NCBI RefSeq assembly: GCF_001424125.1
Contig: NZ_LMQI01000005.1
Coordinates: forward strand, 913,495 to 977,494
Direction: 5' to 3'
Origin: Cellulomonas sp. Leaf395
GTDB taxonomy: Bacteria > Actinomycetota > Actinomycetes > Actinomycetales > Cellulomonadaceae
Length of the DNA: 64,000 nucleotides
Below the pieces are notes generated by a model, which saw nothing but the letters and a program-made list of their open reading frames with translations, did not search any database and was not told where the DNA came from. Shown piece after piece: positions 25,338 to 34,122 of the stretch (positions are counted from its first letter, which is position 1; each line of letters opens with the position of its first letter). The position numbers and the translations under genes are program-made.

Positions 25338-26147
25338 ATGAGATGGACGTCGGATCGCCGGCCGACCACGGTGGACATCGTGGTGGCGGCGGCTCTGACG
25401 CTCGCCACCCAGATCGAGATCTGGGCGCCTGCTCTGGTGCCCGGCGTCGGGGAGGTGACCGGTTCGCGTCCGGTCCTCTCGGTCACCACGCTGGCGATGA
25501 CTCTGCCGCTGGCACTGCGTCGTACGGCGCCCGTCGCGGTTCTCGTCGTCGTGTTCGGAGCGGCCGTCCTCCAGAGCATGCTCACCACACCGACCGAAGG
25601 ACTGGCGACCCTTGCCGCGATGCTCGTGGCTGCCTACTCGAGCAGTGCCTTCGCCGGCGGCGCCAGGTCAGCGGCTGTGAGTGCCGCAACCATCCTGGTG
25701 GCGGTCGCGCTCCTCGCCAAGGCCGAGGGTGACGGCGCCTTCATGGCGATCGTCTACGGATCGGCATGGCTGACGGGCTTTGTCGTGGCTCAGCGGTCCG
25801 GGCAGCTCCAGCGGGTCGCGGGAGACAACCGCGACCTGGAACAGCGGTTGGCGGAGGCGACCCTTCTGCTCGGCGAGGCGGAGCGGCGGCGGGCCGCCGG
25901 TGCGCCGCCGCCGGCCCCAAGCGATCTGGCCGCGCTGACCGGTCGGGAGCTCGAGATCACCCGGGCGATCGCGACCGGGATGTCGAACGCGGAGATCGCT
26001 GGCGCGCTGGTGATCAGCGAGTGGACGGTCAAGACCCACGTCGCCAGCATCCTGCGCAAGCTGGGTCTGCGGGACCGAACCCAGGTGGTGGTAGCCGCCT
26101 ACGAGTCGGGACTCGTCCGGCCGGACGCCCCGCCCGACATGCCCTGA
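25338..26147 (+). CDS. Membrane-bound LuxR-type regulator with sensor-kinase-like N terminus
   Basis: A 269-residue protein. Residues 12-155 contain about five hydrophobic segments like the sensing region of actinobacterial NarL-type histidine kinases (DUF7134-like: ALTLATQIEIWAP, then LAMTLPLALRRTAPVAVLVVV). Residues 157-185 form a likely coiled coil (LEQRLAEATLLLGEAERRR) where a kinase would have its dimerisation helix. Residues 198-260 are a LuxR/GerE helix-turn-helix (LTGRELEITRAIATGMSNAEIA). No kinase or receiver domain exists, so it looks like a one-component membrane transcription factor. Leaderless: TACCGT then seven bases then ATG. Confidence 0.8.
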   Translation: MRWTSDRRPTTVDIVVAAALTLATQIEIWAPALVPGVGEVTGSRPVLSVTTLAMTLPLALRRTAPVAVLVVVFGAAVLQSMLTTPTEGLATLAAMLVAAYSSSAFAGGARSAAVSAATILVAVALLAKAEGDGAFMAIVYGSAWLTGFVVAQRSGQLQRVAGDNRDLEQRLAEATLLLGEAERRRAAGAPPPAPSDLAALTGRELEITRAIATGMSNAEIAGALVISEWTVKTHVASILRKLGLRDRTQVVVAAYESGLVRPDAPPDMP

Positions 26148-26190
26148 GTGACCGCGGGATCCTGCGCGACCGGAGGCGCCGCCACAGAGA

Positions 26191-26224
26191 AGGCCCCAAC
26201 CGGCATTTCTGCTGGTCAGGGCCT
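26191..26224 (-). terminator. Hairpin terminator after tRNA-Leu
   Basis: AGGCCCCAACCGGC and GCTGGTCAGGGCCT form a 14-position stem with a two-base mismatch around a six-base loop. Read on the minus strand it ends the tRNA-Leu transcript and is followed by TCTCTGT, a weak T-rich tail. It could also stop the LuxR-type gene on the plus strand. Confidence 0.55.
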
Positions 26225-26246
26225 CATCCGTCGCTGTCTCAACGAG

Positions 26247-26329
26247 TGTCCGGAGGGGGACTTGAACCCCCACGCCCTTTCGGGCACTAGCACCTCAAGC
26301 TAGCGCGTCTGCCATTCCGCCACCCGGAC
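26247..26329 (-). tRNA. tRNA-Leu (anticodon GAG)
   Basis: The minus strand folds as a class II tRNA of 83 bases. The acceptor GTCCGGG pairs with TCCGGAC and A is the discriminator. The D arm holds GGCGGAATGGCAGAC. The anticodon stem CTAGC/GCTAG encloses TTGAGGT with anticodon GAG. A long variable arm TGCCCGAAAGGGCG is typical of tRNA-Leu, and the T arm is GGGGGTTCAAGTCCCCC. CCA is not encoded. It reads CUC and CUU codons. Confidence 0.95.
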
Positions 26330-26476
26330 AGGTGGACCGCAGGGCACCCGGAGGCGCCCTCAGGTGCGGCAGAAAAGATAGCACGGCGCGGCGGGCGAGC
26401 ACGCATCGGCCGCCCGGGGCAGACTGGCCGCAGGCACCGTGACCTGGATGCCTCCGGCCGTGATGCAGGGAGCCCG

Positions 26477-27703
26477 ATGACCGACGCCAGCAGCTCGAGC
26501 GGACGCGGTCCGTCGAGTCCGACGGCGCGGAAGGTCGCGGGCGCCCGGCGCAATCCGAGCGTCTACGGCGCGGAGCACACCGCCCCGCGCTGGTTGCGTG
26601 GCGCGGCGGGGGTGTCGTGGCGGCTGCTCGTCGTCATCGCGATGGTCGCGCTGATCTTCTACGCCACGGGCCAGGTGCAGCTGCTCTTCGTGGCGGTCTT
26701 CCTCGCCCTGGTCTTCACCGCGGTCCTGCGCCCTGCGGTCGAGTTCCTGGCCCGCTGGCTGCCACGGGGGCTGTCCACGGCGCTCGCCATTCTCGGGGGC
26801 ATCGTCTTCTTCCTCGGCCTGCTGACCTACGTCGGGTACTCCATCGCCAACCAGTGGACCGACCTGACGGAGCAGTTCAGCGACGGCATCGGGCAGATCA
26901 CCGACTTCCTGGAGAACGGGCCGCTGCCGTTCAGCATCACCAACGACCAGATGGCCGAGTGGGTCAGCAACGGTCAGCAGTGGGTGCAGGAGCACGCCGG
27001 TGACCTGGCCGGCCAGGCGGCCGCAGGTGCGGGTTCGGTGGTCGAGGTGTTCACGGCGCTCGCCCTCGCCATCTTCTGCACGGTGTTCTTCCTGGCACGT
27101 GGCCGGGAGATGTGGACGTGGTTCCTCAACCAGCTCCCCTCCCGTGTGCGCGACAGCTGGAAGACCGCCGGTGGCGCCGGCTGGTACACGTTCTCGGGGT
27201 ACACGCGCGGCACGGTGATCATCGCGGTCACCGACGGCATGCTGGCCTTCATCCTGCTGAGCGTGCTGCGCGTCCCCCTGTCCGCGCCGCTCGCCGTGCT
27301 CGTGTTCATCGGTGCGTTCATCCCGCTGATCGGCGCCCCGCTGGCGATGGTCATCGCGATGATCGTGGCGCTCGCCGCGAACGGTCTGCTGTCCGCGGCG
27401 CTGGTCGGTATCGGCATCGCCCTGATCGGTCAGTTCGAGGGGCACATCCTGCAGCCGATCGTGATGGGCAAGCAGGTGTCGATCCACCCGGTGGTCATCG
27501 CGCTGGCCGTCACCGCCGGAACCCTGACCGCGGGCATCCTCGGCGCGGTGATCTCCGTGCCGCTGGTGGCCGTGTGCTGGGCGATCTTCTCCCGGCTGCG
27601 CACCCTGGACCCGCCGATGGACGAGGACGAGTCGGACGACGACGTCGAGCCGGTCGACGAGGTGGCGGAGATCGACGACGACGAGGTCGTCAAGCAGCCC
27701 TGA
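26477..27703 (+). CDS. AI-2E family transporter
   Basis: A 408-residue integral membrane protein of the AI-2E/TqsA/PerM family, with eight predicted membrane segments. Typical features are VFLALVFTAVLRPAVEFLARWLPR near residue 80 (cited as ALVFTAVLRPAVEFLARW), VPLSAPLAVLVFIGAFIPLIGA in part (FIGAFIPLIGAP) and GHILQPIVMGKQVSIHP in the C-terminal half. Family members export small molecules or ions; the name comes from a disputed quorum-signal role. The acidic cytoplasmic tail (DEDESDDDVEP) is not conserved. Convergent with dnaE2. Confidence 0.88.
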   Translation: MTDASSSSGRGPSSPTARKVAGARRNPSVYGAEHTAPRWLRGAAGVSWRLLVVIAMVALIFYATGQVQLLFVAVFLALVFTAVLRPAVEFLARWLPRGLSTALAILGGIVFFLGLLTYVGYSIANQWTDLTEQFSDGIGQITDFLENGPLPFSITNDQMAEWVSNGQQWVQEHAGDLAGQAAAGAGSVVEVFTALALAIFCTVFFLARGREMWTWFLNQLPSRVRDSWKTAGGAGWYTFSGYTRGTVIIAVTDGMLAFILLSVLRVPLSAPLAVLVFIGAFIPLIGAPLAMVIAMIVALAANGLLSAALVGIGIALIGQFEGHILQPIVMGKQVSIHPVVIALAVTAGTLTAGILGAVISVPLVAVCWAIFSRLRTLDPPMDEDESDDDVEPVDEVAEIDDDEVVKQP

Positions 27704-27706
27704 GCC

Positions 27707-30700
27707 TCACCGGAAGTCCCGCGACGCCGACCTGACCCTCAGCGACATCGGTGTCAGGTGCTCCGCGACCAGGTTGGTCGCCCCGTCGGAGCGTTCCAGC
27801 CGGCCACGCACGACGAGCGCACGGGACGTGCGGGCGACCTTGCGGAACTTCTGCCACAGACCTGCCGAGCAGATGACGTTGAGGAGCCCGGTCTCGTCCT
27901 CGAGGGACAGGAACGTGACCCCGCCGGCGGTGCCGGGTCGCTGCCGGTGCGTGACCACACCGGCGACCGCCACCCGTCGACCGATCTCGTGCGTGTACGC
28001 CTGCTCGACCCGCAGGACACCGGCCGCATCGAGCCCGTCCCGGACGAACTGCGTGGGGTAGGAGTCCACGGACACGCCCGTCGCCCACACGTCCGCCGTC
28101 GCGATCTCGACGTCGCTCAGTCCCGGCAGCGTGGGTGCGCTCACCCCGACCGAGACCCCGGGCAGCGTGTCCGGTCCCTCCTGCGCGAGCGCGCCGGCCG
28201 CCCACAAGGCCTCACGGCGAGTCACACCCAGGCACTCGAGCGCTCCTGCTGTGGCCAGGGACTCGAGTTGCGCGGTGGACAGTTGCACCCGCCGCACCAG
28301 CTGCCGCAGGTCGGCGAACGGGCCGTGCGAGCGGCGCTCGTCGACCACCCGCTGTGCGACGTCCTCCCCCACCGACCGCACCGACGCCAGCCCGAGCCGG
28401 ACCGCGAGCGACCGCGCGCCGTCGCCCGTCCGCACCCCCGGAGCAGTGACCGGACCGGTCCCGCTCGGCGTCGGCACGAGCTGCGGCTCACCGCCCGCAG
28501 GCGTCGGCCCCAGGCGTTCCACGCAGGCCTGCACGTCGGACGCCTGCACGTCCGGGCGCAGCACCTCCAGGCCGTGCCGGCGGGCGTCCGCGGCCAGGCT
28601 CTGCGGCGAGTAGAAGCCCATCGGCTGCGCCGCGAGCAGCCCCGCGTAGAACGCCGCCGGGTGGTACACCTTGAGCCACGCGCTCGCGTAGACCAGGAAC
28701 GCGAACGAGTACGCGTGCGACTCGGGGAACCCGAAGTCGGCGAACGCCTTGAGCTTGTCGAAGATCTCCTGCCCGGTCTTCTCGTCGATCCCGTGCCCGG
28801 CCATGCCGGACATCAGCCGGCCGCGCATCGCCTCCATCCGCTCGGTCGACCGCTTCGAGCCCATCGCCCGGCGCAGCTGGTCGGCCTCGGCGGGCGTGAA
28901 GTCGGCGACGTCGATGGCCATCTGCATGAGCTGCTCCTGGAACAGGGGCACGCCCTTGGTCTTGGCCAGCGACTTCTCCAGCAGCGGGTGCAGGTACGTG
29001 ACGGGCTGGCGGCCGTGCGCGCGCTCGATGTACGGGTGGACCGAGCCGCCCTGGATGGGGCCGGGACGGATGAGCGCGACCTCGATGACGATGTCGTAGA
29101 ACGTCCGCGGCTGCAGGCGCGGCAGGGTGCCCATCTGGGCGCGCGACTCCACCTGGAACACCCCGACGGTGTCCGCGGCGCTGAGCAGGTCGTACACCCG
29201 AACGTCCTCCGCGGGCAGCCCGTGCAGGTCCAGCTCCTTGCCCTCGTGCTCGTGCACGAACCCGAACCCGATCCGCAGCGCGGTGAGCATGCCGAGGCCC
29301 AGCAGGTCGAACTTGACCAGCCCCGCGTCCGCGCAGTCCTCCTTGTCCCACTGCAGCACCGTGCGTCCCGGCATCCGCGCCCACTCCACGGGGCACACCT
29401 CGATGACGGGCCGGTCGCACATGACCATCCCGCCCGAGTGGATGCCGAGGTGCCGCGGCAGGCGCAGGAACCGGTCCGCCAGGTCGATGACGTGCTCGGG
29501 GATCTCGTCGAGATCGCTGGCCGACGGCGGCAGGATCACCGGGACGATGTCGTGGCCGTCGGCGGTGGCCAGACCCGGCGTGTCGACGCCCTTCGGGGCG
29601 CGGAGCACCGACGGCGGCTCCCACGTGTTGCCCCACATCGACGCCTGCGTACGCCGGCGCTCGTCGCGCGCGGTGGTGACGGCGACGGGCTGGTCGGGCA
29701 CCGGCCCGGTGTGGCCGACGTGCGGACGGGGCGGCCGGCGGCTGGAGGACGGCTTCTCGGGCGGCGGCGGCGGGGCCGGTCGCAGGCTCCCCCACCGCTC
29801 GATCGACTGCGCCCACGCGTCCTGCTGACCCGCGTCGTACCCGAGCGCCCGGGCGGCGTCCCGGACCGCCGACCGCGGCCGGTAGGAGATGACGTTGGCC
29901 ACCTGCGCGGCGTGCGTCCGGCCGTGCTTGTCGTAGACGTACTGGATGACCTCCTCGCGACGGGCCGACTCGATGTCCACGTCGATGTCCGGCGGCCCGT
30001 CGCGCTCCGGCGCCAGGAACCGCTCGAACAGCAGACCGTGCCGCACCGCGTCCACGGCGGTGACCCGCAGCGCGTAGCAGACCGCGGAGTTTGCGGCGGA
30101 GCCGCGGCCCTGCGCCATGATCCCGTTTCGCCGGCAGAAGTCGACCAGGTCGTAGACCACCAGGAAGTACCCCGGGAAACCGAGGTCCTCGATGACCGTC
30201 AGCTCGTGCGCGAGCTGCGCGTACGCGCCGGGCACCTTCTCCGACTCCGGCGGCCCGTACAGCTCGAGTGCACCCTGACGGACCAGCTCGCGCAACCAGG
30301 TGGCCTCCGTGTGGCCCGGTGGCACCGGGTAGGGCGGGAGCTGCGGCGCGACGAGGGACAGGTCGAACGCGCACTCGTCGGCCAGGTCTGCCGCGGTCAC
30401 CACGGCCGAGGGGTGCCGACGGTGCAGCGCGAGCATCTCGGTGGCCGAGCGCAGGTGCGCCATCGGGCCGCCGGGCAGCCAGCCGTCCAGGTCCTCCAGC
30501 GACGACCGGGCACGGACCGCGGCGAGCGCGGCAGCCAGGTCGGCGTCGCGCGGGGTGGCGTAGTGCACGTTCCCGGTGGCGACGAGCGGGAGCCCGGCAT
30601 CGGCAGCGAGGTGTGCCAGGGCGTCGGCGCGGTCGGTGTCGTACGGGTCCCCCACCGCGGTGACCTCGACGGCCACGTTGTCACGGCCGAACAGTGCGAC

Positions 30701-31300
30701 GAGCCGGTCGAGCTCGATCCGTGCCGCCTGCACCCCGGTGGGGCTCACCCCCGCGACCCCCGACGGGTCCCCGCCCGCGAGCGCCCGTCGCACAGATCCC
30801 TTGCGGCAGCCGGTGAGCACAAGCCACCGCCCGGCCGCGGTCGCCGCCAGCTCCTCCAACCGGTAGTCCGCAGCGCCCTTCGTGCCGGTCCGCAGGTGTG
30901 CCTCCGCGATCGCGCGGGACAGGGCGCGGTAGCCGTCAGGTCCGCGGGCGAGGACGAGCAGGTGCGACGCCCGCGGGTCCGGGACGCCCGTCGGCAGGTC
31001 CAGCACCGGCGGCCCCGGGGTGGCTCTGGCCTTCTCCCGAGGGTGCCGACGCCCGTCCGGTGCGGGCAGGTGCAGCTCCGCCCCGAACACGGTCGGCAGC
31101 CCGACCGCCTTGGCCGCCTGCGCGAACCGCACCACGCCGTAGAGCCCGTCGTGGTCGGTGAGCCCGAGCGCGCGCAGCCCCAGCCGGGACGCCTCCGCGG
31201 CGAGCTCCTCCGGCTGGCTGGCGCCGTCGAGGAAGCTGAAGGCGGAGTGTGCGTGCAGCTCCGCGTACCGCGGCGGAAAGTGAGCAGACGTCTCAGTCAT
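27707..31300 (-). CDS. dnaE2: Error-prone DNA polymerase III alpha subunit
   Basis: The catalytic polymerase of the SOS mutasome, 1197 residues. The N-terminal PHP domain (YAELHAHSAFSFLDGAS, LGLTDHDGLYG) is followed by the palm with PDIDVDIE and later GRLMSGMAGHGI in the fingers region. A C-terminal OB fold (VAVAGVVTHRQRPGTA, then FLSLEDETGLLNV) completes it. A proline- and arginine-rich stretch of about 90 residues (roughly 503-593, from APPPPPEKPSSSRRP to ILPPSASDLDEIP) is longer than the linker usually found before HLGIHSGGMV. The ATG overlaps the imuB end by 8 bases. With ImuB and ImuA' it performs damage-induced mutagenic bypass. Confidence 0.95.
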   Translation of the reverse strand: MTETSAHFPPRYAELHAHSAFSFLDGASQPEELAAEASRLGLRALGLTDHDGLYGVVRFAQAAKAVGLPTVFGAELHLPAPDGRRHPREKARATPGPPVLDLPTGVPDPRASHLLVLARGPDGYRALSRAIAEAHLRTGTKGAADYRLEELAATAAGRWLVLTGCRKGSVRRALAGGDPSGVAGVSPTGVQAARIELDRLVALFGRDNVAVEVTAVGDPYDTDRADALAHLAADAGLPLVATGNVHYATPRDADLAAALAAVRARSSLEDLDGWLPGGPMAHLRSATEMLALHRRHPSAVVTAADLADECAFDLSLVAPQLPPYPVPPGHTEATWLRELVRQGALELYGPPESEKVPGAYAQLAHELTVIEDLGFPGYFLVVYDLVDFCRRNGIMAQGRGSAANSAVCYALRVTAVDAVRHGLLFERFLAPERDGPPDIDVDIESARREEVIQYVYDKHGRTHAAQVANVISYRPRSAVRDAARALGYDAGQQDAWAQSIERWGSLRPAPPPPPEKPSSSRRPPRPHVGHTGPVPDQPVAVTTARDERRRTQASMWGNTWEPPSVLRAPKGVDTPGLATADGHDIVPVILPPSASDLDEIPEHVIDLADRFLRLPRHLGIHSGGMVMCDRPVIEVCPVEWARMPGRTVLQWDKEDCADAGLVKFDLLGLGMLTALRIGFGFVHEHEGKELDLHGLPAEDVRVYDLLSAADTVGVFQVESRAQMGTLPRLQPRTFYDIVIEVALIRPGPIQGGSVHPYIERAHGRQPVTYLHPLLEKSLAKTKGVPLFQEQLMQMAIDVADFTPAEADQLRRAMGSKRSTERMEAMRGRLMSGMAGHGIDEKTGQEIFDKLKAFADFGFPESHAYSFAFLVYASAWLKVYHPAAFYAGLLAAQPMGFYSPQSLAADARRHGLEVLRPDVQASDVQACVERLGPTPAGGEPQLVPTPSGTGPVTAPGVRTGDGARSLAVRLGLASVRSVGEDVAQRVVDERRSHGPFADLRQLVRRVQLSTAQLESLATAGALECLGVTRREALWAAGALAQEGPDTLPGVSVGVSAPTLPGLSDVEIATADVWATGVSVDSYPTQFVRDGLDAAGVLRVEQAYTHEIGRRVAVAGVVTHRQRPGTAGGVTFLSLEDETGLLNVICSAGLWQKFRKVARTSRALVVRGRLERSDGATNLVAEHLTPMSLRVRSASRDFR

Positions 31301-33011
31301 ACGTCGCCTCGCACGTCCAGCCGCCCGCCGTGCACGCCAGGAGCACCGCGCGACCGTCGTCGAACGTCACCTGCAGGTGTGCCCGCAGACCGGGGCGGTC
31401 GTCGGCAGCCACCCACCACCGTTCGCTCAGCAGCCACGGTCCGGCCCATCCCACGACGGCACGCCGTCCGCCGTCGGCCGACCACACCCAGGCGGGTTCC
31501 CCGCGCATCCCGCTGCGCACGTCGAGGACCACCGGCGCTCCCGACGCGTCCCGCACGTCGACCCGCTCGGGCGGGTCCAGGACGGTCGCGGGTGCGGGGT
31601 CCGGCAGCCGGCCGGGCCAGGGTCGGTCCACGGGACGTGCCGGCTCGGTCTGCTCACCCCACGGCTGCAGGTGCACCTGGTCACGCACGTCGCGCCCGCC
31701 CTGCAGGGTCGCGACGAGGAGCCCCGACCCACCGACGATCCCCTGCACCCGGTCGAGCGCCCGGTGTGCGCGCAGGTCACCGCCTGACGGCCCACCCCAC
31801 AGCCGTCCCTGCTCGGCCCCTGCCGAGGCGACGTCGAGGGCGGTGACCGCGAGGTGGACCAGACTGATCGCCCGCGAGGCCTCGTCATGCCAGGGGTCGG
31901 TCGGCAGGTCGTCGTGCGCCCAGGGGTCCCTGCCCGACGTGACGGCGTCCCGGGCCGTCCGCGCGCGGGCACGGGCGGCGGGGTCGTCGGCCGCACGCGC
32001 CCGGGCCGTCTCCACCGCGCTGGAGGCCAGCCACCCCTCCAGCTGCCAGCGGATCCGGTCGGTGATCCGCGCCGGGGTCAGCCCACCCCAGCCGCCGAGG
32101 TCGGTGCGCCAGGTCCGCACCAGGTCGGTGCCCTCGTCGGTGCGTGCGGAGATCTGCAGACGGCCGCAGGTCACCGAGTGCTGCACGAGCAGCGCGTGGA
32201 GCTCCTCGGCCAGCCGGCGGCCGGCGAACGTCGCCGAGTCGACCCGGTCGAGCGGGGGGTCGAGGTCGGCGGCCACCTCGAGGTCCGCCTCCGGCCGGCG
32301 ACGAGCGGGTGGGCGCTCGTCGTCCCCGCGTGCGAGCAGCTGCGCCCACGCGCCGAGCCGTCCGAAGCGGGCGTGCACGTCCGTGGGAGGCAGTGCGGCG
32401 AGGTGGCCGAGCTGCCGCAGTCCCAGGCGGTGCAGCAGGTCCACCAGCTGGGCCACCGCGGACGCCGCCTCGTCGGTGACCGCCGCGTGCACCAGCTCGT
32501 CCATCGCGCGCGGCGCCAGGTAGGCGGCCGACGCCCCCGGGGACACCACCGCACCGGTCCGGGCGGCCAGCACCGCCGCCAGCAGCCCGTCCGCGGTGCC
32601 GACCGCGCACTCGTGGCCTGAGCCTTCCGCGACCGCGTCGATGAGCTTCTCCGCCAGGGCGTCCTCGGAGCCGTGGTACCGGCTGGCGCCGCCCGCGGGC
32701 AGCAGGAGCATCCCGGCGCGGACCACCTCGATGCCCGCCACCACCGTCTCGGCGGCCGCCGCGACCGGTTCGAACAGCCGCACGTCCCGGGCGTCGTCGG
32801 CGGGCAGCAGCACCAGCTCGGGGCAGACCCCCTGCGCCTGCCGACGCCGCATCCCCCGGCGCACGCCTTCCGCCCGCGCGAGGGCGGACACCGCGGTGAG
32901 CTGCCGCCCGTCGTGCACCGCGGTCGGCACGTGCGGCGGCACCTCCTCGGACGTCGCGGCGGCCACCACCGGCCAGTCCGGGACCCACAGGACGGTCGTG
33001 CGGGTGCTCAC
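31293..33011 (-). CDS. imuB: ImuB, catalytically inactive Y-family polymerase
   Basis: A 572-residue Y-family homologue without the catalytic acids: the N-terminal strand is VLWVPDWPVV (no DxD), and GMLLLPAGGASRYHG replaces the SIDE motif. This matches ImuB, which acts as a scaffold linking DnaE2 to the sliding clamp. A likely beta-clamp motif, QGRLWG, is at residues 401-406, as in mycobacterial ImuB (QLPLWG). The GTG start overlaps the imuA' stop (GTGA). Second gene of the SOS operon. Confidence 0.92.
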   Translation of the reverse strand: MSTRTTVLWVPDWPVVAAATSEEVPPHVPTAVHDGRQLTAVSALARAEGVRRGMRRRQAQGVCPELVLLPADDARDVRLFEPVAAAAETVVAGIEVVRAGMLLLPAGGASRYHGSEDALAEKLIDAVAEGSGHECAVGTADGLLAAVLAARTGAVVSPGASAAYLAPRAMDELVHAAVTDEAASAVAQLVDLLHRLGLRQLGHLAALPPTDVHARFGRLGAWAQLLARGDDERPPARRRPEADLEVAADLDPPLDRVDSATFAGRRLAEELHALLVQHSVTCGRLQISARTDEGTDLVRTWRTDLGGWGGLTPARITDRIRWQLEGWLASSAVETARARAADDPAARARARTARDAVTSGRDPWAHDDLPTDPWHDEASRAISLVHLAVTALDVASAGAEQGRLWGGPSGGDLRAHRALDRVQGIVGGSGLLVATLQGGRDVRDQVHLQPWGEQTEPARPVDRPWPGRLPDPAPATVLDPPERVDVRDASGAPVVLDVRSGMRGEPAWVWSADGGRRAVVGWAGPWLLSERWWVAADDRPGLRAHLQVTFDDGRAVLLACTAGGWTCEATYD

Positions 33012-33904
33012 CCGACGAGCCTCAGACCGGGCGGCGCCGTGGCCTCGACCCGTGGCTCTGGTGTCGAGCCGATCGGCAGGGTCAGGTCGAGCGCGCGCGG
33101 CACGGCGGCGCTCCCCCGCCCGGTGCGGACCAGCCGGATCTCGTGCGTGCGCAGACGCCCCTCACCCGCGTCGATCCCCGTCCACCGGCCCGACTCGACC
33201 GTGAGCACCACCGCGGCGCCTGGCCAGTCGACCGTCGACAGGAGCACCGAACCTCGGTCTCGTGCACGTGCGGACAGCTTGCGGCGCTCGGTGTCGGTCA
33301 GGGCGGCCTCGGGTCCGACCACCACGACGTCCACACCGTCGAGCAGCGCGGCCACCACGGTCGGCGCCTCGAGGCCCGGGCGCGGGACCACGGCCAGCCG
33401 GTCGAGCGACACCCCTGCCTGGGCAGCCGCGAGCAGCCCGATGGTCGGCTGGCCGACGACGGCCGCCCACGCCCCGCCGGCGCACGCGTGCGCGAGCACG
33501 GCCAGCACCAGCGACGTCGACCCGGTGACCACCGTGGTGCCACCGCGGCGCAGCCCCTCGGGCAGGATCGGGGCCAGCGGCGGCGGGACCGCCATCGGCG
33601 GGCGCTCGCTGGTGATGATCCCGGTGGTCGGCTGCTCGGCGGGGACCTCGGGCCGGTGCGGCAGCGACACCAGCGTGGGGGCGGCGACCGCCTCCGGGTC
33701 GGTGTGGCCCACCTCCGTCACGACGGCGGTGCCTCGTCCAGGCGGCCCGGCAGGCTCCTCCATGGCCGCGAGCCCGCCCAGCGGCAGCACGCTGCGCGCC
33801 CCCGTGCGCTGCTCGGCGCGCGCGAGCGCGGCCCGCGCGAGCACGGCCCGGTCCTCGCGCGACATGGTGCCGACAGCCATCCCGACAGCCATCCCGACAG
33901 CCAT
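33008..33904 (-). CDS. imuA: ImuA', RecA-like mutasome accessory protein
   Basis: A 298-residue protein in the position and style of actinobacterial ImuA'. It has RecA/SulA-like segments, TTVVTGSTSLVLAVLAHACA replacing a clean Walker A, and VVAALLDGVDVVVVGPEAAL near a Walker B position. Its C terminus is thought to bind ImuB. The ATG at 33904 has a strong GGGAGGAGG five bases upstream. The first 13 residues, MAVGMAVGMAVGT, come from a 12-base tandem repeat; an ATG at 33865 (MSREDR) is where homology would begin. An SOS box lies 49 bases upstream. Confidence 0.85.
   Translation of the reverse strand: MAVGMAVGMAVGTMSREDRAVLARAALARAEQRTGARSVLPLGGLAAMEEPAGPPGRGTAVVTEVGHTDPEAVAAPTLVSLPHRPEVPAEQPTTGIITSERPPMAVPPPLAPILPEGLRRGGTTVVTGSTSLVLAVLAHACAGGAWAAVVGQPTIGLLAAAQAGVSLDRLAVVPRPGLEAPTVVAALLDGVDVVVVGPEAALTDTERRKLSARARDRGSVLLSTVDWPGAAVVLTVESGRWTGIDAGEGRLRTHEIRLVRTGRGSAAVPRALDLTLPIGSTPEPRVEATAPPGLRLVG
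33871..33904. repeat. 12-base tandem repeat at the imuA' start
   Basis: CGACAGCCATCC occurs twice exactly and a third time for 10 bases. On the coding strand it gives three in-frame ATG codons (MAVG three times) behind one strong ribosome site. Copy-number changes would move the start codon in steps of four residues without changing frame. Confidence 0.85.
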
Positions 33905-33952
33905 GTGACCTCCTCCCGATCAGCCGATGAGAGGGTGCTCCCGGAGACCTCA

Positions 33953-33968
33953 TCGAACATCTGTTCGA
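33953..33968. promoter_or_regulatory. LexA binding site (SOS box) for imuA'-imuB-dnaE2
   Basis: TCGAACATCTGTTCGA matches the Gram-positive/actinobacterial SOS consensus TCGAAC-N4-GTTCGA exactly. A TTGACA-like -35 lies at 34000-34005 on the minus strand, with TACTGA/GATACT candidates for -10 at 33969-33980 abutting the box, so LexA would block RNA polymerase. The operon is therefore predicted to be induced by DNA damage. Confidence 0.9.
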
Positions 33969-34122
33969 AGTATCTCAGTACACGCTGACACTCCGGCACT
34001 GTCAATCCGCTGTCGCCCGGTCGGCCGACAGACGGCGTGCCAGCCGCCGCGATGTCGCAGGTCTCGGCTATGTTCTCGTCGCCCGGCAGCGTGGTCGGGG
34101 GCGTCCAGCAGAGAGGCACGTC

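Noticed and set aside
27758..31846. 1362-codon open frame on the plus strand
   Set aside because: It is antisense to dnaE2 and imuB and results from very high GC content; the composition is rich in Arg, Gly, His and Val with no domain.
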